32,604 nt of DNA from Oscillospiraceae bacterium. Its GTDB lineage: Bacteria > Bacillota > Clostridia > Oscillospirales > Ruminococcaceae. Each line of letters starts with the position of its first letter. The first letter of the stretch is position 1. Positions 7,245 through 15,725 of the stretch are shown piece by piece. The position numbers and the translations under genes were made by a program. The notes beneath the pieces were generated by a model that was not told where the DNA came from, searched no databases, and saw only the letters and a program-made list of their open reading frames with translations. The DNA is taken from positions 1 through 32,604 of the forward strand of contig JAFWVK010000104.1 of NCBI GenBank assembly GCA_017518255.1, read 5' to 3'.

Positions 7245-9038
7245 GTGAGAGTTGCGGATTATGTTTTTGATTATCTGAAAGATTTTGGTGTACGCCACGT
7301 GTTCATGCTTTCGGGCGGCGGCATCATGTATCTTGTCGATGCACTGGGCAGAAGCAGTCTGAAATATGTCTGCTGTCATCACGAGCAGGCTGCCGCAATC
7401 GCGGCACAGGCTTACGGTATGTACGATGACAGCCTCGGCGTATGTCTTGTGACGACAGGTCCGGGCGGCACGAATGCTTTGACGGGGACGGGAGCTGCAT
7501 ACATGGATTCCACGCCGGTTCTGTTCCTTTCCGGACAGGTGAAGCGCAGCGATTTTGCCTCGCTCAGAGGGGTCCGGCAGTTCGGTGCGCAGGAGAACGA
7601 TATCGTATCCATGGCAAAGCCGGTTACGAAATATGCAGTTACGGTCATGAAGCCGGAGGATGTACCCTATGAGCTTGAAAAGTGTGTGTATGAAGCCACA
7701 CACGGCAGAAAGGGTCCCGTCTGGCTGGATATCCCTCTGGATATTCAGTCGGCAGAGATCGAACCGGAAACAATGCGGCATTTTGCTCCGGATGCGCCGG
7801 AATTACACGGAAATGCCGGTGACGGTGCAGCGGAAGCGCTGCGTCTGCTGAAAAAATCAAACCGGCCGCTGATTCTTGCGGGACATGGCATGAATGCCTC
7901 CGGCGCACAGGATCGTCTGCGCGAACTGGCAGAATATGCAGGGATTCCCGTTCTCACGACATGGCGCGCACTTGATTTTATGGGCGCGGATGAGAAATAT
8001 TTCTTCGGCTCACCTGGATTGCAGGCACCGCGGTATTCCAATCTGATTCTTCAGCACTGTGATTTTCTTCTGGTTCTCGGCAGCCGCCTTGATAATATGA
8101 TTACGGCTTTCAGCGAGGAGCATTTTGCGAAAACGGCTGATGTCGTCATTGTTGATATTGATGAGAATGAGATGGACAAGCTGAAAATTCCGCGCCTGAC
8201 AAAGGTTCATGCCGATGTCAGAGCGTTTACGGAGCAGCTTCTTGCGGATGTCAAAAAAAGCGCCCTGCCTGATTATTCCGGCTGGGTCTCCCGATGCCGG
8301 GAGATCAAGGCTCGCTTTCCGCTTCTGGCAGAGACGCAGACTGTCTGCGAAGGCGTTGATCTGTACCGTGTGACACATGCGGTGTCTGTATATGCGAAGC
8401 AGGAGGATACCGTGGTGATTTCTTCGACCAGCCGCTGCAATACGGCAGGGCATATCGCCTTTGACCGTAAGCGCGGGCAGAAAAGCATATCGTCTATGGG
8501 CTACGGCTCGATGGGCTTTGCGCTGCCCTCTGTTGTCGGGGCATGGTATGCGGCAGGTGAAAAGCGGATTCTGATGCTGGAGGGCGACGGCAGTTTGCAG
8601 CTGAATATTCAGGAGCTTGAAACGGTTGCTGCAAACGGCATTGATGCGAGAATGTTTATCTTTAACAATATCGGCTATGCCGCGATTACGACTATGCAGG
8701 ACCGCAACTTTGACGGCTTTTATGTCGGCAGCAATGAAAAAAGCGGGCTGTTTATGCCTGATCTGAAAAAGATTGCCGATGCATACGGCATCCCGTACAG
8801 GAGTATTGAGCGGGACGAAGATATTGAGCCGGCTGTAAAGTGGGCAATGGAGGAAATGACAGGTTCCTGCATCGTCGATATCAAGGGTTCGCTCTCCTTT
8901 GATGAAATCCCAAAATGCATTTCGAGAATCGACGAAACGACAGGTCAGCGCGTATCTGCATTTCTTGAAAATCCGTTTCCGTTTCTTCATGAAGATACCA
9001 TGAAGGAAATCGAGGCGTATCTGACCGGAAAACAATAA
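7245..9038 (+). CDS. Thiamine diphosphate-dependent enzyme, acetolactate synthase superfamily
   Basis: A 597-residue protein with the three-domain layout of the acetolactate synthase/pyruvate oxidase superfamily. The N-terminal PYR domain has the cofactor-activating glutamate E47 in CCHHEQAAAIAAQAY, then VTTGPGGTNALTG. The central domain spans about 190-340. The C-terminal PP domain has the ThDP/Mg motif from GDGS (447-450) to NN (474-475). It starts with GTG at 7245; AAAGGA lies about 11 bases upstream. No small regulatory subunit gene is adjacent and the context is a sugar locus, so a role in branched-chain amino acid synthesis is unlikely. Related enzymes such as YerE add a two-carbon acyl unit to a keto-sugar to make branched sugars. 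A similar carboligation here is my inference; the substrate is unknown. Confidence 0.88.
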   Translation: MRVADYVFDYLKDFGVRHVFMLSGGGIMYLVDALGRSSLKYVCCHHEQAAAIAAQAYGMYDDSLGVCLVTTGPGGTNALTGTGAAYMDSTPVLFLSGQVKRSDFASLRGVRQFGAQENDIVSMAKPVTKYAVTVMKPEDVPYELEKCVYEATHGRKGPVWLDIPLDIQSAEIEPETMRHFAPDAPELHGNAGDGAAEALRLLKKSNRPLILAGHGMNASGAQDRLRELAEYAGIPVLTTWRALDFMGADEKYFFGSPGLQAPRYSNLILQHCDFLLVLGSRLDNMITAFSEEHFAKTADVVIVDIDENEMDKLKIPRLTKVHADVRAFTEQLLADVKKSALPDYSGWVSRCREIKARFPLLAETQTVCEGVDLYRVTHAVSVYAKQEDTVVISSTSRCNTAGHIAFDRKRGQKSISSMGYGSMGFALPSVVGAWYAAGEKRILMLEGDGSLQLNIQELETVAANGIDARMFIFNNIGYAAITTMQDRNFDGFYVGSNEKSGLFMPDLKKIADAYGIPYRSIERDEDIEPAVKWAMEEMTGSCIVDIKGSLSFDEIPKCISRIDETTGQRVSAFLENPFPFLHEDTMKEIEAYLTGKQ

Positions 9039-9051
9039 GGAGGCTGAGAGT

Positions 9052-10575
9052 ATGGCACTGTTTGACAAGCCGCTGTTTACATTTGAAATGGCGAATAACC
9101 ATCAGGGAAGCACGGAACACGGAAAAAGAATTATCCGGGAGATTGCAAAGGCAGCAGAGCCTTATGCGGATATCTTTGATTTCGCATTTAAGTTTCAGTA
9201 CAGAAATCTTGACACCTTTATTCATCCCGCTTTCAGAGAAAGAACGGATATCAAAAATATCAAGCGCTTTCAGGATACCCGCCTTTCACAGGAGCAGTTC
9301 CTTGAACTCAAGGAAGAAGTCGAAAAGCACGGAATGTATACCATGTGTACGCCTTTTGATGAAATCTCTGCCGCCAGAATCAAAGAGCAGGGATACGATA
9401 TCATAAAAATTGCAAGCTGTTCCTTTACCGACTGGCCGCTGCTGGAAGCTGTCGCAGAGACCGGACTGCCCGTGATTGCTTCGGGTGCGGGGAGTATGCT
9501 GGAGGATGTTGACCGTGTGGTTGCATTTTTCCGCAACAGAAAGCTCTCTTTTTCCCTGATGCACTGTGTTGCACAGTATCCGACAGCCGACCGGTATCAG
9601 GAAATGAATCAGATTACGTTTTATAAGCAGCGGTATCCGGGCGTAAGAATCGGCTTCTCGACGCATGAATCGCCCGACAATACGGAACCGGTCAAAATTG
9701 CCGTTGCGAAAGGTGCCGAGATTTTTGAAAAGCATGTCGGTGTCCCGACGGATACTGTTGCGCTCAACGGGTATTCTGCCTGCCCCGAACAGGTTTCGGC
9801 ATGGCTGGAAGCCGCAAAACGTACTTTTATTCTCTGCGGAACGACTGCCGGCAGATATTTGCCGGCGGAAAAAGAAATCGCCGACCTTCAGGCGCTGCGC
9901 AGAGGCGTTTTTGCAAAGCATGATCTCGAACCCGGACATGTTCTGACAAGAGAGGACTGCTATCTGGCATTTCCCTGTCAGGAGGGGCAGCTTCTCGCGA
10001 ACAGTCTGTCCAAGTATGCATCCGTGACGGTCGGCAGCAGGGCGGTCGGAAAAGATGAACCTCTGATGCTGGATAATGCCGGTATCACCGACTGCCGTGA
10101 GCAGGTTCTTTCTGCCGTGAAAAAGGTGTTCGACCTGATTGAAAAAAGCGGTGTGGTTATTCCGGAGGGAAGCTGCTGCGATATTTCCCATCATTACGGA
10201 CTGGAGCATTTTGAAGAAACCGGTGTCGCCATGATTGAATGCGTGAATCGGGAATACTGCAAAAAGGTGCTGATTGAGCTCCCCGGACAGTCTCATCCTG
10301 CGCATTATCATGTGCAGAAGGAAGAGACCTTTCTGGTTCTGTACGGCAGTCTTGACGTTGTATGCGACGGTCAGAAGCGCCATGTCAGCCGCGGCGAAAC
10401 CGTTGTTGTGGAGCGCGGCGTAAATCATTCTTTTTCTTCGGAGGAAGGCTGCGTTTTTGAGGAAATCTCCACAACACATTACGGGAATGATTCGTTTTAT
10501 GAAAAAGCGGGCGAGTTTGTGAATCCCCGCAAAACGAAGGTATATCTGACAAAAGAACTGCTGAATAAGCTTTGA
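9052..10575 (+). CDS. NeuB-family sugar acid synthase fused to a C-terminal cupin
   Basis: A 507-residue fusion. Residues 1-260 form a NeuB/SpsE TIM barrel, with FEMANNHQGS at 11-20, KFQYRNLDTF, STHESPDNTEP (H205) and EKHVGV (H228), the histidines expected to bind metal. An antifreeze/SAF-like domain follows at about 280-345 (RRGVFAKHDLEPGHVLTRED). Residues about 370-507 are a cupin with HPAHYHVQKEETFLVLYGSL (H418, H420, E424) and H459, resembling D-lyxose-isomerase-type cupins. NeuB enzymes condense PEP with an N-acyl-mannosamine-like aldose to make a nonulosonic acid. The cupin could isomerise or epimerise the sugar substrate, which is inference. AGGAGG lies 8 bases before the ATG. No CMP-sugar synthetase (NeuA) lies in the operon, which is odd for a sialic-acid-type pathway. 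Confidence 0.9.
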   Translation: MALFDKPLFTFEMANNHQGSTEHGKRIIREIAKAAEPYADIFDFAFKFQYRNLDTFIHPAFRERTDIKNIKRFQDTRLSQEQFLELKEEVEKHGMYTMCTPFDEISAARIKEQGYDIIKIASCSFTDWPLLEAVAETGLPVIASGAGSMLEDVDRVVAFFRNRKLSFSLMHCVAQYPTADRYQEMNQITFYKQRYPGVRIGFSTHESPDNTEPVKIAVAKGAEIFEKHVGVPTDTVALNGYSACPEQVSAWLEAAKRTFILCGTTAGRYLPAEKEIADLQALRRGVFAKHDLEPGHVLTREDCYLAFPCQEGQLLANSLSKYASVTVGSRAVGKDEPLMLDNAGITDCREQVLSAVKKVFDLIEKSGVVIPEGSCCDISHHYGLEHFEETGVAMIECVNREYCKKVLIELPGQSHPAHYHVQKEETFLVLYGSLDVVCDGQKRHVSRGETVVVERGVNHSFSSEEGCVFEEISTTHYGNDSFYEKAGEFVNPRKTKVYLTKELLNKL

Positions 10576-10603
10576 GCAGATGAAACGGGAAGGAGACAGG
10601 CAA

Positions 10604-11536
10604 ATGCGCGAAATCAGGTCTGCGGTTGTAACCGGTCCGACGGGCTCGCTGGGGCAGGCGCTTTGCCGGCTGCTCCTTTCAAAAAGAATCAGGGTTTATG
10701 CAGTCTGCCGCCCGGACAGCCCGCGTGCGGAGCGTCTGCCGGTGCATCCTGATCTGAAAATCATCCGCTGTGATATTTCGGAACTGAATTTACTGCCTGA
10801 AAAAAACGGCGGAGAAAAAGCAGATGCATTCTTTCATCTGGCTTGGGCAGGAAATGACGGGGACAACCGGAACAATATGCAGCTTCAGACGCAAAACATC
10901 CGGTATACCTTAGATGCCTGTCATGCAGCCGGTGAACTGGGCTGCAAAGTGTTTGTCGGAAGCGGAAGTCAGGCGGAATACGGCAGATCCGCTCAGCCGC
11001 TGACCGCAGATACGCCGTGCTTTCCGGAGATCGGCTACGGCATGGCAAAGCTCTGTGCCGGACAGATGAGCCGGGCGGAATGCCGGATTCTCGGCATCGA
11101 CCACATCTGGACAAGGATTCTCAGCGTATACGGTCCCTATGAGCAGAGTACTTCTATGACAATCAGCACGATTTCAAAGCTGCTGCGCGGGGAAGAGCCG
11201 GAAATGACATCAGGAGAACAAATCTGGGATTATCTATATTCCGGCGATGCTGCGGAGGCACTGTATCTTCTTGCCTGTTCCGGACGGAGCGGGGCAGTAT
11301 ATCCGGTCGGCAGCGGACAGGCAAGACCGCTGAAAGAATATGCCGAAATGCTGCGAGATGCAGTCAATCCCGCACTGTGCCTACATTTCGGTGCGGTTCC
11401 GTACAGCCGGAATCAGATTATGTTTCTGAAAGCGGATATCCGTGATCTGACGGCGGATACGGGCTTTCTTCCGAAAACGGATTTCAGGGATGGCATCCGG
11501 CGAACTGTTGAATGGGTAAAGGAGGCAGGATTATGA
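10604..11536 (+). CDS. NAD-dependent epimerase/dehydratase (extended SDR), nucleotide-sugar type
   Basis: A 310-residue Rossmann-fold protein. It has the GPTGSLGQ nucleotide-binding motif at residues 11-18 and the catalytic YGMAK (Y145, K149). The preceding GSGSQAEYG supplies the Ser of the triad, and QIWDYLYSGDAAEAL is typical of nucleotide-deoxysugar 4-reductases and epimerases such as the CDP-abequose synthase group. The ATG at 10604 is preferred over one at 10580 because GGAAGGAG (10588-10595) falls between them at proper spacing. Its stop overlaps the next ATG by 4 bases. It probably reduces or epimerises the keto-sugar made in this operon; the exact reaction cannot be assigned. Confidence 0.87.
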   Translation: MREIRSAVVTGPTGSLGQALCRLLLSKRIRVYAVCRPDSPRAERLPVHPDLKIIRCDISELNLLPEKNGGEKADAFFHLAWAGNDGDNRNNMQLQTQNIRYTLDACHAAGELGCKVFVGSGSQAEYGRSAQPLTADTPCFPEIGYGMAKLCAGQMSRAECRILGIDHIWTRILSVYGPYEQSTSMTISTISKLLRGEEPEMTSGEQIWDYLYSGDAAEALYLLACSGRSGAVYPVGSGQARPLKEYAEMLRDAVNPALCLHFGAVPYSRNQIMFLKADIRDLTADTGFLPKTDFRDGIRRTVEWVKEAGL

Positions 11537-12666
11537 AAAAATGTATGATCTGCGGCAGACCGCTTGACGGTGACCCGCTTTTTCAGCTGCATCATGCACC
11601 TGCTTCTGCACAGAATCTGCCGGATGCGGACACAGTAGAAGATGACAGCGGGACAGACCTTGATCTGCGGCAGTGTGCTGCCTGCGGTCTGATTCAGTTT
11701 GACTGTGAACCAGTTCCGTATTTCCGCGATGTGATCCGCGGCGGCGGTTTCTCCGAAACGATGCAGAATCTTCGCCGCAGTCAATACAGACACCTGATCG
11801 AAACCTATCATCTGGAACATAAAAAAGTCATCGAAATCGGCTGCGGAGAGGGGGAATTTGTTCTCCCGCTTACTTGTTTTCCCGTTCAGGCATTCGGGAT
11901 TGAGCATAGTGAAACTTTGGTGCGGAAAGCCGTAAACAGAGGGCTGAATGTATGGAAAGCATTTGCCGAAACACCGCAGACGGTGATTAAAAATGCTCCT
12001 TTTGATGCATTTTTAATGTTTAATTTTCTGGAGCATCAGCCCCGGCCGAATGATATGCTGCGCTGTATATACAACAATCTCAGCGAGGGCGGAATCGGTC
12101 TGGTGACGGTTCCGAGTTTTGACTATGTCTGCGAAAAAAACGCCTTTTATGAGCTGATGCGCGATCATCTGGCATATTATACCGAAGCGACATTCCGGTT
12201 TTTAATGGAGTATAACGGGTTTGAAGTTCTTGAGCATGAAATTGTAAACGGGGATACGCTTTCAGCGGTTGTCCGCAAACGCGGAAAAACATCCATGAAA
12301 GGATTTCAGGACAATCTGACTGCTCTGAAAAAATGTTTATCGGACTTTGCGGAGAAAAAAGCACGCGAAGGAAAGAAAATTGCTGTATGGGGAGCAAGTC
12401 ATCAGGCGTTTGCAATTCTTTCCGTAACCGGATTCGGTGCGCATGTGTCTTATATCATTGATTCTGCGGCATTCAAGCAGAATCATTTTGCACCGGCATC
12501 GCACATTCCGATTGTTGCGCCGGAACACTATTTTGCGGAACCTGCGGATGCAATCGTAATTGTTGCGCCGGGTTATGCGGCAGAAATCGCAAAAGCCGCA
12601 AAAGAACGCTTCGGCAGCAGAATTGAAACCTATTCGCTTCTCGGAGACAAACTGTTTGTCATATGA
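11533..12666 (+). CDS. Sugar C-methyltransferase, three-domain type (Zn knuckle, SAM, C-terminal Rossmann)
   Basis: A 377-residue protein with the layout of NDP-hexose C-methyltransferases such as TylC3. An N-terminal zinc-binding domain has Cys4-x2-Cys7 and Cys48-x2-Cys51. A class I SAM domain follows with motif I VIEIGCGEGEF (99-109) and a later FLEHQPRPNDML stretch. A C-terminal Rossmann-like domain begins at KIAVWGASHQAFAIL (about 282-296). This combination (PF08421, a Methyltransf_23-like core and PF08484) is usually seen in enzymes that methylate a carbon of a keto-deoxysugar. The start overlaps the stop of the SDR gene by ATGA, with GGAGG 7 bases upstream. It suggests that the operon's sugar carries a C-methyl branch; this is inference from family. 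Confidence 0.88.
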   Translation: MKKCMICGRPLDGDPLFQLHHAPASAQNLPDADTVEDDSGTDLDLRQCAACGLIQFDCEPVPYFRDVIRGGGFSETMQNLRRSQYRHLIETYHLEHKKVIEIGCGEGEFVLPLTCFPVQAFGIEHSETLVRKAVNRGLNVWKAFAETPQTVIKNAPFDAFLMFNFLEHQPRPNDMLRCIYNNLSEGGIGLVTVPSFDYVCEKNAFYELMRDHLAYYTEATFRFLMEYNGFEVLEHEIVNGDTLSAVVRKRGKTSMKGFQDNLTALKKCLSDFAEKKAREGKKIAVWGASHQAFAILSVTGFGAHVSYIIDSAAFKQNHFAPASHIPIVAPEHYFAEPADAIVIVAPGYAAEIAKAAKERFGSRIETYSLLGDKLFVI

Positions 12667-12706
12667 CCCGAACAACAGACTGACAAGGAAAAGGTGTAGT
12701 TTTGAT

Positions 12707-13819
12707 ATGATTGGCTTTACAAAGCGGCTTCTTGCAGATTTGCAGGATATGCCGGACGGAATTGCATGCTCACTTGAGCAGTTGCGCCGTGCGGATATTT
12801 TGTGCATCTGGGGCACAGGTGTTGCCGGACAAATGATCTGCAAGTCTGCGGTTAAACGGGGAATCCGTCCGAATCTGTTTATTAACGGAAGTCTGCCTGC
12901 CGGAACGCAGGAGAATCTGCTCGGCATTCCCGTGATTTCACCGGAGAACATCCCGGAGCAGGCTTTTATTATAATTGCAGCCGACAGAAAATACGGAATA
13001 CATAACATAATAGAGAAACGGTATCACAATCCGTACTGTTATATAGATCCGCTCCTTTTTTCGCAGTATTCCGATGACCGAAAGCAGTGTGTGATGAAGC
13101 GGTATGCTGAGGCTTCCGACCGGATTGACCGTGTGTTCAGTGCGCTTTCCGATGAGCGCGGCAAACAGACATTCCGCAATGTGCTGATTCACCGTGCCGT
13201 TCACAGGCTTGAACTGCTCTGGGCGGTATATGAAAAAAATCAGTATTTCGGAAATGACCTGATTGCTGAGACCGGCGGCGGCTTTGCCGACTGCGGCGCT
13301 TATACCGGCGATACCCTCAGGGCATTTATCGGACAGATCGGAGACAGAGATTATTATTACTATGCGTTTGAGCCGGAGCAGGAAAATTACCTTGCGCTCC
13401 GGAACTATGTAACAGAGAAAGAGATCGGGAATGTGCAGGTATTCGATCTCGGACTCTGGGACCGGAAGGATACGCTCAGATTTGTTGAGAATGAAGCGGG
13501 CGATACGCTTGCCTGGAAACTGGGCGATACCGGAGGAAAGGATGCCGGAGCAATCAAAGTGGATTCACTGGACAATGTTCTGCAAGGCAGGGAGATCGGT
13601 TTTATCAAAATGGATATTGAGGGTTCTGAGCTCAGAGCACTTGAGGGTGCGCGGAAGATTATCGAAAGCTGCAAGCCGGTGCTGGCAATTTCTTCCTATC
13701 ACGAGCTTGAGCATCTGTGGGAGGTTCCGCTGAAAATGCTGGAGCTGCTTCCCGGATGCAGACTGTCCTGCCGGCATCATTCATGGAATATGGCGGATAC
13801 TGTCTGTTACGGTATCTGA
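12707..13819 (+). CDS. FkbM family methyltransferase with N-terminal Rossmann domain
   Basis: A 370-residue protein with two parts. Residues about 30-120 form a nucleotide-binding-like domain (ILCIWGTGVAGQMICKSAVK, then LLGIPVISPENI and AFIIIAADRKYG) similar in style to the C-terminal domain of the preceding methyltransferase. Residues about 190-365 are an FkbM-type SAM methyltransferase, with FADCGAYTGDT (193-203), FEPEQENY (221-228), IKVDSLDNVL and GFIKMDIEGSE (298-308). FkbM proteins methylate sugar hydroxyls or related groups. Start ATG at 12707 with AAGGAAAAGGTG upstream; the open frame runs back into the previous gene without a ribosome site. It is the second methyltransferase of the operon, so the glycan may be methylated twice. 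Confidence 0.87.
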   Translation: MIGFTKRLLADLQDMPDGIACSLEQLRRADILCIWGTGVAGQMICKSAVKRGIRPNLFINGSLPAGTQENLLGIPVISPENIPEQAFIIIAADRKYGIHNIIEKRYHNPYCYIDPLLFSQYSDDRKQCVMKRYAEASDRIDRVFSALSDERGKQTFRNVLIHRAVHRLELLWAVYEKNQYFGNDLIAETGGGFADCGAYTGDTLRAFIGQIGDRDYYYYAFEPEQENYLALRNYVTEKEIGNVQVFDLGLWDRKDTLRFVENEAGDTLAWKLGDTGGKDAGAIKVDSLDNVLQGREIGFIKMDIEGSELRALEGARKIIESCKPVLAISSYHELEHLWEVPLKMLELLPGCRLSCRHHSWNMADTVCYGI

Positions 13820-13841
13820 ACGAACGGAGAGTCTTTTATCT

Positions 13842-14498
13842 ATGAAATACAGAAATGTCATATTTGACCTTGACGGAACCCTGCTGGATACGAGCCGCGG
13901 CATTATAGAGAGTATTCAGTATACAATTGCGCAAACCGGAATGAGAGAGCTTTCGGAGCAGGAGCTGATGGCTTTTATGGGACCGCCGCTGACGGGGTCG
14001 TTTGAGAAAATCTGCGGCTGCTCGGAGGAGGAGGCGCAGCAGGCAACCGGAATATTCCGGTCGCATTATCAGAAGGGTGCAGTGTTTCATGCAAAGCCGT
14101 ATGACGGCATTGTCGAACTGTGCCGGAAGCTGCGTGAACTCGGTATGAAAATCGGAGTGGCGACCAATAAGCCGGGACGGTTTGCCGTTCCGCTTATTCA
14201 GAAATTCGGTCTGGACAAATACATTGATCCGGTTTTCGGTGCGGATGAGAGCGGAAAACTCAGCAAATCCGATCTGATCCGGCTATGTACGGAAGCGATG
14301 GGCGGCAGTCAGGCGGATACTGTCCTGATCGGAGATACAGTCAACGATTCCGCCGGTGCAGAGCGGGCAGGTGTTGCGTTCATCGCGGTTACATACGGCT
14401 TCGGCTTTCGCTCGGCTGAGGATGCAGCCGGTTACCCCTGTATCGGGACAGCGGATATCCCCATGCAGATCCTGCGCATTCTCATGGATGATTTTTGA
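13842..14498 (+). CDS. HAD-superfamily phosphatase (Gph/PhnX-like subfamily)
   Basis: A 218-residue haloacid dehalogenase-like hydrolase. It has motif I FDLDGTLLDT (D9 nucleophile, D11), a helical cap at about 15-85, motif II VATNKPG, a conserved lysine in SKSDLI and motif IV IGDTVNDSAGAERAG. Such enzymes remove phosphate from small sugar phosphates. In this operon a plausible job is dephosphorylating a sugar-phosphate intermediate, for example a nonulosonate 9-phosphate or a related product of the NeuB-like enzyme. That assignment is inference; generic phosphoglycolate phosphatases look alike. CGGAGAG precedes the ATG, and the gap to the FkbM gene is 22 bases. Confidence 0.88.
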   Translation: MKYRNVIFDLDGTLLDTSRGIIESIQYTIAQTGMRELSEQELMAFMGPPLTGSFEKICGCSEEEAQQATGIFRSHYQKGAVFHAKPYDGIVELCRKLRELGMKIGVATNKPGRFAVPLIQKFGLDKYIDPVFGADESGKLSKSDLIRLCTEAMGGSQADTVLIGDTVNDSAGAERAGVAFIAVTYGFGFRSAEDAAGYPCIGTADIPMQILRILMDDF

Positions 14499-14510
14499 AA
14501 GAGGCGGTGT

Positions 14511-15638
14511 ATGGTAGTTTTGAAAAAGAAAATATCCGTGATTATACCGTGCTATAATGAAGAAGAAAATGCAAGACCGATTTGTGAAGCGGTGCGGAAT
14601 GTCATACGGGAAAAATGCCCCGCATATGATTACGAGATTCTGCTGATTGACAACAAAAGCCGTGACCGGACAAGAGAAGTCATTCGCGGAATCTGTGCGG
14701 AAGACCCGAATATAAAGGCGATTTTCAATGTGAAGAATTTCGGTCAGTTCAACAGTCCGTACTATGCAATGCTTCAGACGACCGGAGACTGCACAATCGG
14801 TATGTGCGCAGATTTTCAGGATCCTCCCGAAATGATTCCGCAGTTTGTGAAAGAGTGGGAAAACGGCTACAAAGTCGTAATCGGCATAAAATCAAGAAGC
14901 AAGGAAAACCCGCTGAAGTATTTTTTGCGCGGTATTTATTACAGAATGATCAAAAAAATGAGCCGCTGCGATCAGATTGAACAGTTCACGGGCTTCGGTC
15001 TGTATGACAAAAGTTTTGTGCAGACACTGAGAGATCTTCACGATCCGCAGCCGTATATCCGCGGTATCGTTGCAGAACTCGGACCTGAGCGGAAAGAGAT
15101 TGAGTATGTGCAGCCGAAACGGCGTGCCGGCAAGACTCATAACAATTTCTTCTCGCTCTATGATGCGGCGATGGTCGGTTTTACCAGCTATACAAAGGCA
15201 GGTCTGCGTCTGGCGACATTCGGCGGCTTTCTGATATCCGGATTCAGTTTGCTGATCGGTCTTTTCTATATGATTCTGAAACTGATTCTGTGGAATGAAT
15301 TCTCGGCGGGTTCCGCTCCCGCGACAGTCGGTCTCTTTTTCCTCGGCGGAATACAGCTTGCGTTCCTCGGATTTTTAGGAGAGTATGTCATGGCAATCAA
15401 TGCGAGGGTAATGAACCGCCCTCTTGTGGTGGAAGAGGAGCGGATCAATTTCACGGATCCGGCGGACAGTGCGAAAGAGTATGCCGGCAGCACTGCGGAG
15501 AGAATGCGGTATATTGCAAAAATTTATGAAGCCCGCCGCATCATCCGGAACGGCGGCAGTGCGGAAGATATTGTATCCGCGGCCGGGCTGTCCCCGGAAG
15601 AAGCGCGGAAAATCTGCGATGAGGAACACAGTTTCTGA
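14511..15638 (+). CDS. GtrB-like polyprenyl-phosphate glycosyltransferase (GT2)
   Basis: A 375-residue family 2 glycosyltransferase of the DPM1/GtrB type. The catalytic domain starts ISVIIPCYNEEEN, with LLIDNKSRDRT and the metal-binding region ADFQDPPEMIPQ (D101, D104). Two membrane helices follow at about 235-260 and 268-297, ending GEYVMAINARVMNRP as in GtrB enzymes. Such proteins load a sugar from an NDP donor onto polyprenyl phosphate at the inner membrane face; the GtrA-like protein at the other end of the operon would flip it. The C-terminal 50 residues (about 325-375) are an added charged helical tail ending in SAEDIVSAAGLSPEEARKI, which looks like a small helix-turn-helix or UBA-like fold and is unusual for the family. 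Confidence 0.9.
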   Translation: MVVLKKKISVIIPCYNEEENARPICEAVRNVIREKCPAYDYEILLIDNKSRDRTREVIRGICAEDPNIKAIFNVKNFGQFNSPYYAMLQTTGDCTIGMCADFQDPPEMIPQFVKEWENGYKVVIGIKSRSKENPLKYFLRGIYYRMIKKMSRCDQIEQFTGFGLYDKSFVQTLRDLHDPQPYIRGIVAELGPERKEIEYVQPKRRAGKTHNNFFSLYDAAMVGFTSYTKAGLRLATFGGFLISGFSLLIGLFYMILKLILWNEFSAGSAPATVGLFFLGGIQLAFLGFLGEYVMAINARVMNRPLVVEEERINFTDPADSAKEYAGSTAERMRYIAKIYEARRIIRNGGSAEDIVSAAGLSPEEARKICDEEHSF

Positions 15639-15665
15639 TCTGTCTGTCATTTTGTTTGATTCCCG

Positions 15666-15694
15666 TTGCAATTTCCGCGGTTTTATGGTATGAT
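15666..15694 (+). promoter_or_regulatory. Sigma-A promoter of hisI-hisE
   Basis: TTGCAA (15666-15671), a 17-base spacer and TATGAT (15689-15694), giving a leader of about 25 nt. It separates hisIE from the glycan operon, although no clear terminator lies after the GtrB-like gene. Confidence 0.65.
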
Positions 15695-15725
15695 AAAGTG
15701 AAGGAATACGGAAAGGAGACAGCCG

